Below are positions 1 to 4,783 of a stretch of DNA of 26,251 nt, one piece after another (positions within the stretch are counted from its first letter, which is position 1; each line of letters starts with the position of its first letter). This DNA is from a virus, in IMG/VR virus record IMGVR_UViG_3300035698_008295, positions 1-26,251 of that record. One strand, given 5' to 3'. The notes under the pieces were generated by a model that saw only the letters and a program-made list of their open reading frames with translations, was not told the DNA's origin and searched no databases. A program made the translations under genes and the position numbers.

Positions 1-2
1 GA

Positions 3-308
3 AGGGGATTCTCCAGTCCATCGAAGAAGGAGAACGGCAACATAGAACCCAAGCCAGTGATCAGGGAGTACGAAGGCAAACAAACCTGCCAGCATTGCGG
101 AGGAACCAAACAGGCCGAATGGCGATTGCTGGTCTGCAAGGATTGCAACCAGATCATCGGGAAGGGAACCAAACTGAAGAGCGGAAGTGTGTACTGGTCT
201 TTCTGGGTAGGCAACGTGAACGAACACGGGGAAAGGAACGAAGGGAAAGGAACCAGGGAGGAGAACAGCCCAGGAATAGGGAAAGGAACGAAGTACCACC
301 AAAGGTAG
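3..308 (+). CDS. Zinc-ribbon protein, 5'-truncated by the window edge
   Basis: The reading frame is open from the window edge, so this is probably the C-terminal part of a longer protein. A GTG at 57 could be an internal start but has no good ribosome site. Two CxxC pairs (CQHC and CKDC, about 13 residues apart) form a classic zinc-ribbon arrangement. Downstream the protein is basic and polar and repeats the peptide GKGT followed by K or R three times, because the DNA repeats GGGAAAGGAAC-like units between about 157 and 290. I do not recognise the family. A zinc ribbon in a small phage protein could bind nucleic acid or only be structural. The gene points rightward and is followed by a terminator at 458-495, so it ends an upstream operon that converges on the leftward cassette. 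Confidence 0.55.
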   Translation, partial: RGFSSPSKKENGNIEPKPVIREYEGKQTCQHCGGTKQAEWRLLVCKDCNQIIGKGTKLKSGSVYWSFWVGNVNEHGERNEGKGTREENSPGIGKGTKYHQR

Positions 309-381
309 TAGAAGAACAATCCAATTCAGTCTGCTCTGCTGGCTTGGCCGATCAGCCTGTCAGCTCACCCGAATCCGGTTT

Positions 382-416
382 GGCACGTTAGGCAGGTTAG
401 GCAGGTTAGGTAGGTG
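382..416. repeat. 9-bp tandem repeat, about 3.5 copies
   Basis: The unit GGCAGGTTA occurs twice perfectly (391-399, 400-408). A one-mismatch copy, GGCACGTTA, precedes them at 382-390 and a partial degenerate copy follows. It lies in the gap after the zinc-ribbon gene. It could be a protein-binding iteron-like array or simple slippage; nothing in the sequence decides which. Confidence 0.6.
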
Positions 417-457
417 GCCAGCGGCGTGCTGTGTCAATAAGGACGAAAGAGCCAACG

Positions 458-495
458 AGAACGGGTAGATTCTGTGGGGATTCTGCCCGTTTTCG
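458..495 (+). terminator. Rho-independent terminator of the upstream rightward operon
   Basis: AACGGGTAGA (461-470 region) pairs with TCTGCCCGTT (482-491 region), a stem of about 10 bp with one G-T wobble and a loop of about 11 nt. It is followed by a short T-run (TTTTC). It sits about 150 nt past the stop of the zinc-ribbon gene, in the right place to end that transcript before the converging leftward cassette. Confidence 0.6.
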
Positions 496-520
496 TCGAT
501 ATGGATAAAAATGATGCCAG

Positions 521-575
521 GGGGGTCCCAAGTGCGTCCAGGATCTTAACCGGACCCCGGGGGGCCTGCCCCCGT
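521..575. other. GC-rich inverted repeats in a gene-free stretch
   Basis: Between 309 and 620 I see no convincing gene. This part holds two competing hairpins. GGGGTCC (522-528) pairs with GGACCCC (552-558), and CGGGGG (558-563) pairs with CCCCCG (569-574) around a 5-nt loop. A T5 run follows at 594-598. It could be a second terminator, a small structured RNA, or a remnant. The base composition is much more GC-rich than its surroundings. Confidence 0.35.
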
Positions 576-620
576 AGGGTAGTAACTAGTCTCTTTTTAA
601 CTGCGTAACATTTTTCACTG

Positions 621-800
621 TTAAGATAGGTAATCACCTAGCTCTCTCATGGTGAGAGAGCTAGGTGGTCCTTGCTTCCATGAATTGTTTGAGTTGTGAG
701 TCTGGATGGCTTCTCCAGTTGGACGGATTTTCTGCTTAGACCAATCCATCTTCTTGTTGGCAGCAGGGTCTTGCATAAAGAACTTGAAAGGATTTCGCAC
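621..800 (-). CDS. Small hypothetical protein, 59 aa
   Basis: A GTG start at 800 lies 16 nt after the stop of the 78-residue gene and follows an in-frame stop closely. GAGGC just upstream is a weak ribosome site. An internal ATG nine codons in would give 51 residues. The product is polar, with no motif I recognise. Its last 15 codons or so are encoded by the perfect palindrome at 635-667, which is unusual and weakens the case for coding; equally, the palindrome may have been placed over the end of a real gene. It would be the last gene of the leftward cassette. Confidence 0.35.
   Translation of the reverse strand: MRNPFKFFMQDPAANKKMDWSKQKIRPTGEAIQTHNSNNSWKQGPPSSLTMRELGDYLS
635..667. repeat. 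Palindrome copy A: perfect 15-bp stem, 3-nt loop
   Basis: Positions 635-649 and 653-667 are perfect reverse complements around a TGG centre; the core is CTCTCTCA-N3-TGAGAGAG. This is the longest stem of a four-member family (also at 3850, 10930 and 18432). It lies between the converging transcripts, where a bidirectional terminator would be expected, but neither side carries a U-tract. On the minus strand it is nearly identical to copy B over about 27 nt, including the flanks. Confidence 0.8.
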
Positions 801-816
801 GCTGCCTCAGTTACAC

Positions 817-1053
817 CTACCAATACTCAACACATCTAGTCGGAATTGCTCCCGGAGACTTTAGGATTATTTCCCTAATGTGGCACTTGTCGTCTACGGT
901 GATTACTAGCCTTGCGGAACCAGACGGCAAGTACATGGGAGTGCGAAGAGTAATGTGGTCTGGGCTCGTCTTAATGACTTCAATTACTTGACGACCAACA
1001 ACTAGATGTCCATCTACAGCAGCCGAATAGCGGCTAGAGGTTTGCGGAGCCAT
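817..1053 (-). CDS. Small hypothetical protein, 78 aa
   Basis: The ATG at 1053 follows the stop of the 57-residue gene by 18 nt, so it is part of the leftward cassette. Alternating hydrophobic and polar stretches (GHLVVGRQVIEVI, ARLVITVDD) suggest a small all-beta domain, and there are two cysteines near the C-terminus. I do not recognise a family. The ribosome site is weak (TTGGG about 9 nt upstream), so translation may be coupled to the gene before it. Confidence 0.55.
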   Translation of the reverse strand: MAPQTSSRYSAAVDGHLVVGRQVIEVIKTSPDHITLRTPMYLPSGSARLVITVDDKCHIREIILKSPGAIPTRCVEYW

Positions 1054-1071
1054 GTCAACTACCCAAGAACT

Positions 1072-1245
1072 TCAGGAGCGAGGAGAACTGTATGTTAATT
1101 CTAGGGAGATTGAGGCGTACTGGAAAGACCGAATCGGCTCCCGGTACGGAAAATCGACCGGATAGTGACCGGACTCCTTTCGCATCTCCACCAGTCGTCC
1201 GTCCAGTGGACCTCCGATAATTGGGATCTTTAGCCCCTCTCCCAT
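1072..1245 (-). CDS. Small hypothetical protein with GGPLDG motif, 57 aa
   Basis: The ATG at 1245 lies 4 nt after the stop of the preceding gene, with AGGTG about 6 nt upstream. The product has IIGGPLDGRLVE near its N-terminus, followed by a tyrosine/proline-rich strand region. The GG-P-x-DG signature is one I associate with short hypothetical proteins of phages and actinobacteria, whose function is unknown. Its spacing within the cassette (stop at 1072, next start at 1053) and its ribosome site support coding, although it is very short. Confidence 0.6.
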   Translation of the reverse strand: MGEGLKIPIIGGPLDGRLVEMRKESGHYPVDFPYREPIRSFQYASISLELTYSSPRS

Positions 1246-1249
1246 CACT

Positions 1250-1534
1250 TCACCTGCTTTCGTAAGAGCCTGTTTCGGTTAGCAGTTTATGCACTTCCGC
1301 CTGGGTGACTTCCTTGCAGCCGGTGGGCATCAGATGCTCGTCCAGGTGAATTACAATCGCCCGCTTGTAAACTTCGATCCTGGGCCAGTAGAAGACGCCC
1401 ATCAGCTCGAGCAATAACTCCGGGGCAATACCAACGACCGGAAGCCAGTACCTGGGGTTCATGTTCCTCACAGCGTCAAGCTCGCGGATTTTCTCCTCAG
1501 TCTCTTTGTCAGGTAAGTAGGTCTTAATCGGCAT
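1250..1534 (-). CDS. Hypothetical protein, 94 aa
   Basis: The frame is open upstream to 1675, but that part is only the shadow of the preceding gene. I chose the ATG at 1534, which overlaps the preceding stop by 11 nt and has the purine-rich ribosome site GAAGGGAAAG just upstream, an arrangement typical of translational coupling. The product starts MPIKTYLPDKETEEKIREL, then a hydrophobic helix-like stretch (GIAPELLLELMGVFYW), then a C-terminal part with VIHLDEHL. I do not recognise a family and see no membrane segment or metal site. Confidence 0.65.
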   Translation of the reverse strand: MPIKTYLPDKETEEKIRELDAVRNMNPRYWLPVVGIAPELLLELMGVFYWPRIEVYKRAIVIHLDEHLMPTGCKEVTQAEVHKLLTETGSYESR

Positions 1535-2021
1535 CGTCTTTCCCTTCTTCCCAGTGCGGATCTTCGCCAGCTTCTTTGCAGAGGGCGATTGCTGTGTGCG
1601 ATCCAAGGCTAAATACCCGGGCAACCCTGCTCCAAAGTGGGCCGGCCAGTGGGTGCGGGTCGTCTTGTTCGTCACTGGGGGTACTTCCGATGTACTTCAG
1701 GCCCCGCACGGCATTGTGTGTCTGCCGCACGTAGTCATTGAGAATTCCGACAGGTTCCTCTCCATTTTCTCTCTTGTAAAAGGCGATGTAGGATTCTCGC
1801 AGCGATTCACCGAGAGCAATACTTGTCCAGGCAACATCAGGGGCTCCATCCTCTATGGCTTTCCTGATATACGGAGTCGATCCAGCGATACTGAGCGCAT
1901 TGATGACCGGTCCGGAATTGAACAGGGCAAACAGTTTGTTTGCGTCACACTCCGAATCGACTCCGATAATCAAATCAAATGGCAAAAAATTCGATTTCTT
2001 TTTTCTCATGCTGACTTGCAT
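1524..2021 (-). CDS. Hypothetical protein, 165 aa
   Basis: The ATG at 2021 follows the stop of the ASCH-domain gene by 51 nt, with AAAGGG about 6 nt upstream; an ATG four codons later is possible. After a lysine-rich N-terminus comes FDLIIGVDSECDANKLFAL, which looks like a beta strand followed by a helix. An alanine-rich central part and an acidic tail follow. I cannot place it in a family. It overlaps the next gene by 11 nt, which suggests coordinated expression with it. Confidence 0.65.
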   Translation of the reverse strand: MQVSMRKKKSNFLPFDLIIGVDSECDANKLFALFNSGPVINALSIAGSTPYIRKAIEDGAPDVAWTSIALGESLRESYIAFYKRENGEEPVGILNDYVRQTHNAVRGLKYIGSTPSDEQDDPHPLAGPLWSRVARVFSLGSHTAIALCKEAGEDPHWEEGKDDAD

Positions 2022-2072
2022 GGGTTTCCCTTTCGCTTGATTGTTAATGTGCAGTAAACCCCCGTCTTTGTC

Positions 2073-2648
2073 TTACAGTGCCTCTCCAGTTTCCTGGTCG
2101 ATAATCTGGATTCCCTGCAACTCGGCCATGGTAAACTTCATCCCTTCGGGAGTCGCGGCGAGGACTTCTGTGAGTGAGACATTGAACAGACCCTGTTTGC
2201 CAGTCCAGGGAATCGGCTCTTTCAGAACATGGATACGCTCGAACACCCAGGCATAGGGGCCTTCGCAGTGCTGATCCTCCAGAATCGTCTCCATCTTGGC
2301 AAAGTTCCTGAGGTCCCCGTAGGGAATTCGCTGCTCGTAGCATTCCCGCAGCCGGGGAACGTGGTAGCATTCGGTCAGGCATCCCATCCCCAGGATTTTG
2401 CCGAAGGACATTTCGCTTTCGGGGATCCCGTAATTCCGGTCGTTTCCTTCCGCGTCCAGGCGGAGTCGCTCCCGGGACAAACCGGCATGAATCAATACCG
2501 CTCCCCGGCGAGAAGTGCTTCGACTGCGATTCTCGATCCGCTTCGAGCGCGGGTCACTATCCGGGAGCATAAACAAGTGGGCGTAGGGTTGGTGGATGGT
2601 TAGGCACTTGAGTCCTATGTCATGCCCGGTTGGTACTTCTGTTGACAT
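2073..2648 (-). CDS. ASCH-domain (PUA-like) protein, 191 aa
   Basis: The sequence shows the ASCH pattern in order: CLTIHQPYAHLF near residues 15-26, KRIENRS near 36-42, RGAVLIHAG near 48-56, then GPYAWVFERIHVL near 130-142 and WTGKQGLF near 148-155. ASCH domains share the PUA-like fold and are thought to bind RNA or modified nucleotides; some relatives hydrolyse N4-acetylcytidine. I cannot tell the ligand here. I prefer the ATG at 2648 over the GTG at 2651 because GGAG lies 8 nt upstream. The gene overlaps the DUF1643 gene by 29 nt, so the two are probably co-translated and may work together. Confidence 0.85.
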   Translation of the reverse strand: MSTEVPTGHDIGLKCLTIHQPYAHLFMLPDSDPRSKRIENRSRSTSRRGAVLIHAGLSRERLRLDAEGNDRNYGIPESEMSFGKILGMGCLTECYHVPRLRECYEQRIPYGDLRNFAKMETILEDQHCEGPYAWVFERIHVLKEPIPWTGKQGLFNVSLTEVLAATPEGMKFTMAELQGIQIIDQETGEAL

Positions 2649-3171
2649 CACATGATCTCCATAGCTGGGGGTGGGTGTCTGCCTTGACGTAAAGGGGATG
2701 CCAGGGGTGTCCGTCCTTTGTCTTTTTCAGGCAATGCAGGTCTTTTCCGGCCTTGCTAGCCAGTTCGATCACTTCTGCTATTCGATCTTCAATTCCCTTC
2801 TGGGCTCCCCAGGCGGCAATTACCAGATCCGAGCATTTGAGATAGTCGAGAAGGTGACTATCTGTTTCGGGACCAACTCTCTCAGGGTGAGACATCGCCA
2901 ACTTGGCATCGGTCTCGGCAATGCCGAAGAGATTCAGCATAAAAAGACCGTCATAGCCCCACTTCTTGGCGAAGTTAATGCAGCGAGTGACGGTCGGGTC
3001 GCTGTCGTTTTCATTGGCCTTGGAGGGATTCAGCCCGATAAAGGCACACATTTTCCAGGGATCAGGGAAGGTAATAAGCCATCCTTCCCATTTTCGGCAG
3101 AGGGCATATCTCCAGGTTCGGCAGGGCGAAAATGTTGCCGTGCTGACCACAAACTCCGTTTTCTTAGCCAC
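2620..3171 (-). CDS. DUF1643 family protein, 183 aa
   Basis: Signature segments of DUF1643 are clear: GLNPSKA at residues 46-52, SDPTVTRC at 57-64, the WGYDGLFMLNLFG stretch at 71-83, VIAAWGAQKG at 117-126 and TKDGHPWHPLY at 151-161. The family is widespread in bacteria and phages and is uncharacterised; the conserved N, D, R, W and H residues suggest an enzyme or nucleotide-binding protein. The start is the GTG at 3171, directly after the TAG of the micro membrane ORF, with GGAGGAAG just upstream. Its end overlaps the ASCH gene by 29 nt. It is full length for the family. Confidence 0.85.
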   Translation of the reverse strand: MAKKTEFVVSTATFSPCRTWRYALCRKWEGWLITFPDPWKMCAFIGLNPSKANENDSDPTVTRCINFAKKWGYDGLFMLNLFGIAETDAKLAMSHPERVGPETDSHLLDYLKCSDLVIAAWGAQKGIEDRIAEVIELASKAGKDLHCLKKTKDGHPWHPLYVKADTHPQLWRSCDVNRSTNRA

Positions 3172-3270
3172 CTACTTCCTCCGTAAAGCATGAACTACAA
3201 AATAAATCAGGACTGCCAGCACGCCGGCAATGCCAGTCGCGTTCAGGAATAGTTCGCGAAAGCAAATCAC
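3172..3270 (-). CDS. Micro membrane protein, 32 aa
   Basis: The GTG at 3270 overlaps the TGA of the preceding micro ORF (GTGA), and its own TAG is followed at once by the GTG of the DUF1643 gene. The product has a hydrophobic segment of about 18 residues (ATGIAGVLAVLIYFVVHA) followed by RRK, the pattern of a single membrane helix with a cytoplasmic C-terminus. There is no lipobox. It could be a holin-like or other small membrane factor, but the family cannot be named from so short a sequence. Confidence 0.55.
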   Translation of the reverse strand: MICFRELFLNATGIAGVLAVLIYFVVHALRRK

Positions 3271-3350
3271 CCGAATAGCATCCAGGCAAAGAACAGCAGG
3301 ATCGCAATCCCGCAGGTATTCTCAATTATTTCGTTCCATTTGATTCGCAC
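3267..3350 (-). CDS. Micro membrane protein, 27 aa; first gene of the leftward cassette
   Basis: The GTG at 3350 has AAAGGAG about 6 nt upstream, the best ribosome site of the cassette, and lies about 60 nt downstream of the predicted transcription start of the promoter at 3417-3444. The product has a charged N-terminus (MRIKWNEIIEN) and then a hydrophobic stretch to the end (GIAILLFFAWMLFG). It would insert as a single-pass membrane peptide. It is coupled to the next micro ORF by a GTGA overlap. Function unknown. Confidence 0.5.
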   Translation of the reverse strand: MRIKWNEIIENTCGIAILLFFAWMLFG

Positions 3351-3395
3351 ATCCAACTCCTTTTGGCCTTTCTTTGTCCTGACGCCATAATTCCG

Positions 3396-3424
3396 CTTTC
3401 AGTGTGTCGTGAGATATGTATACT
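3396..3424 (+). promoter_or_regulatory. Candidate rightward promoter of the packaging/late operon
   Basis: A weak -35 box CTTTCA (3396-3401), a 17-nt spacer and a good -10 box TATACT (3419-3424). Transcription would start near 3431, upstream of the first rightward gene at 3465. Its -10 shares the palindrome GTATAC (3418-3423) with the leftward promoter, so the two cannot easily be occupied at once. The weak -35 box is what one expects if an activator or phage factor is needed. Confidence 0.4.
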
Positions 3425-3444
3425 CTTAATCCAGGAAACGTCAA
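3417..3444 (-). promoter_or_regulatory. Sigma70-like promoter of the leftward cassette
   Basis: On the minus strand, TTGACG (3444-3439) is followed after 16 nt by TATACA (3422-3417). Both boxes are close to the sigma70 consensus. The start would fall near 3410, about 60 nt before the first micro ORF. This position also argues against a 60-codon minus-strand ORF that would have to start upstream of the promoter, at 3504. Confidence 0.65.
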
Positions 3445-3464
3445 CAGGCCAGCGGAGAATTCAA

Positions 3465-3848
3465 ATGCAACATTTTGTGAGGGGCCAAGGTGGTCAGCAA
3501 TCAATCTTGCCTGGGCAAGCCGGACCGAGCTTACCGGAAGTGCAGCACGAAGAGTATGCCCGCGTGGAGGCGATGCTGCTGCGACGGGTGGAACTCGCCT
3601 TCAACTATGTCCAGTTCTGTCATGGGCACATGGGCAAGAAAGCATTCCCTTCCACGTATGGCGAGCCGGCAGTGCTTGAGGAGCTGGAGCTGCCTCCGCA
3701 GGCCGAGGGTGTGTACCGGAATGCCTTGAAGCTCATGGACGACTACATGGCAGGACGAACTCAGCCCGATTACCGGAAAGCCCACCGCACGCCATCCATG
3801 AAGAAAGCTTTGCAATACAAGATCATCACACAGAAGAACATCCAGTAA
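3465..3848 (+). CDS. Hypothetical protein at head of late operon, 127 aa
   Basis: The frame is open from 3363, but I start at the ATG at 3465 because GGAG lies about 8 nt upstream and the earlier start would precede the likely promoter. The product has a Gly/Gln-rich N-terminus, a predicted helical centre (HEEYARVEAMLLRRVELAFN), two cysteine/histidine residues (CHGH) and a basic C-terminus (RKAHRTPSMKKALQYK). I do not recognise the family. As the first gene before terminase it could take part in packaging, but that is position only. Confidence 0.6.
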   Translation: MQHFVRGQGGQQSILPGQAGPSLPEVQHEEYARVEAMLLRRVELAFNYVQFCHGHMGKKAFPSTYGEPAVLEELELPPQAEGVYRNALKLMDDYMAGRTQPDYRKAHRTPSMKKALQYKIITQKNIQ

Positions 3849-3849
3849 A

Positions 3850-3870
3850 GCTCTCTCGCCATGAGAGAGC
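3850..3870. repeat. Palindrome copy B, between the first and second late genes
   Basis: GCTCTCTC (3850-3857) pairs with GAGAGAGC (3863-3870). A further G-T pair, which would be a wobble in RNA, closes a CCA loop. It begins two bases after the stop of the 127-residue gene and ends 16 nt before the next ATG. It is nearly identical to the minus strand of copy A, including flanks. Confidence 0.8.
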
Positions 3871-3886
3871 AAGGAGAACAGGGGCC

Positions 3887-4663
3887 ATGGAAGAAATTGT
3901 AATCGCTTCGGAAAAGCCCATGACTGGGAGACGAGCTTTCGCCGAGCGCATTAAGCTAGAGGGGCGCAAGAAAGAGCTGGATGCCATGGTCGCCAAGGTC
4001 AGGCAGGAACAAATGACCGCTACTGGTAAAGTTCATCACTCCAGCGCACAAATGGCTGCGATGCGTCGGCTGGGCTACAAAAGTGCGAAGGAGGAGCTGG
4101 CCTTGCACCAGGAGCGTTTGGATAATATCCATCTGACTTCCCAAGAGAAAGAAGATCGGGAAGTAAAGCGGGTGGAGGACGAGAAGATCCAGCTCATGAG
4201 TTTCGAGGAGGCAGTCAACAGTCTCCCGCCGACCACCGACGACAAGACAGAGATCGACTGGATCCGGGCTCACCCGGCGATGGGGCGTCAGTCCTTGTCT
4301 AACAACGACATGGCGAAGATCAAGATTACCGTGGATGACATTCTCGCTGCCCCTCACGGCAAAGCCCCTTCCCAAAGTGCGGTCTGGAGTCTCCAACACT
4401 GGGCCAATCATACCACGGAGTTTTATAAGCAGATTATCTCCGGGCAAAAGAAGGGTACGGACGGTTCCACGAAAGGGACGGTCTACGGCAGCGAGAAGCA
4501 AATATCCGAGATCCATAAACTCATTAAAGGAATTTCAAATGAAGTCCAGTCAGAAACAGTGGGGGATGATAAAGATCCGGGGGGCGGGCGGAGCGAGCCT
4601 GCAGGGTCCCTGTCCGGTGCAGTTGATTCACTTGGATCCAGTGGCAAGGCCGGAGCCGGGTAA
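3887..4663 (+). CDS. Candidate terminase small subunit, 258 aa
   Basis: The start ATG at 3887 follows palindrome B, with AAGGAGAA upstream. The N-terminal half (to about residue 105) is strongly charged and likely helical or coiled-coil (rich in K, E and R). The central part, about residues 120-200, contains SLSNNDMAKIKITVDDIL and SQSAVWSLQHWANHTTEFY, an alpha-helical region. The tail is Gly/Ser/Asp-rich and probably disordered. The small terminase subunit recognises phage DNA and usually sits directly before the large subunit, as here. I see no clear helix-turn-helix, so the assignment rests on position and helical character. The tail is overlapped by an ORF in another frame at 4539. Confidence 0.45.
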   Translation: MEEIVIASEKPMTGRRAFAERIKLEGRKKELDAMVAKVRQEQMTATGKVHHSSAQMAAMRRLGYKSAKEELALHQERLDNIHLTSQEKEDREVKRVEDEKIQLMSFEEAVNSLPPTTDDKTEIDWIRAHPAMGRQSLSNNDMAKIKITVDDILAAPHGKAPSQSAVWSLQHWANHTTEFYKQIISGQKKGTDGSTKGTVYGSEKQISEIHKLIKGISNEVQSETVGDDKDPGGGRSEPAGSLSGAVDSLGSSGKAGAG

Positions 4664-4766
4664 GTCTGGCATATTCAGTGTTGCCACGACATCGTTGCCT
4701 TTCCTGGTTCCGGCGAAGCTGGGCATGGGAAAGGTTCCCGCGCATACCCTGCGCCCACGTAATTAA
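4539..4766 (+). CDS. Candidate overlapping small gene before terminase, 75 aa
   Basis: The ATG at 4539 has an excellent ribosome site (AAAGGA, 7 nt upstream) although it lies inside the preceding gene in another frame. The first 125 nt overlap the low-complexity tail of that gene; the remaining part fills the otherwise empty stretch up to the terminase start. The product is basic (MKSSQKQWGMIKIRGAGG at the start, HTLRPRN at the end). I do not recognise it. Alternatively the frame is fortuitous and translation here only feeds ribosomes to the terminase start 17 nt downstream. Confidence 0.4.
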   Translation: MKSSQKQWGMIKIRGAGGASLQGPCPVQLIHLDPVARPEPGKSGIFSVATTSLPFLVPAKLGMGKVPAHTLRPRN

Positions 4767-4783
4767 GCTGGAAGGGGCCAAGG

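Noticed and set aside
434-637. 67-codon minus-strand ORF
   Set aside because: It runs through the terminator at 458-495 and the GC-rich hairpins and has no ribosome site.
1052-1165. 37-codon plus-strand ORF
   Set aside because: It is on the opposite strand to two cassette genes with better signals and proper spacing, and is too short to support alone.
1554-2057. 167-codon plus-strand ORF opposite the 165-aa leftward gene
   Set aside because: The minus-strand gene fits the cassette, has a ribosome site and overlaps its neighbour; the plus ORF stands alone.
2877-2895. Possible fifth copy of the palindrome (CTCTCTCA-GGG-TGAGACAT)
   Set aside because: The left half is perfect but the right half matches only 6 of 8, and it lies within the conserved DUF1643 coding sequence.
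3322-3504. 60-codon minus-strand ORF before the first micro membrane gene
   Set aside because: It would start upstream of the good leftward promoter at 3417-3444 and has no ribosome site.
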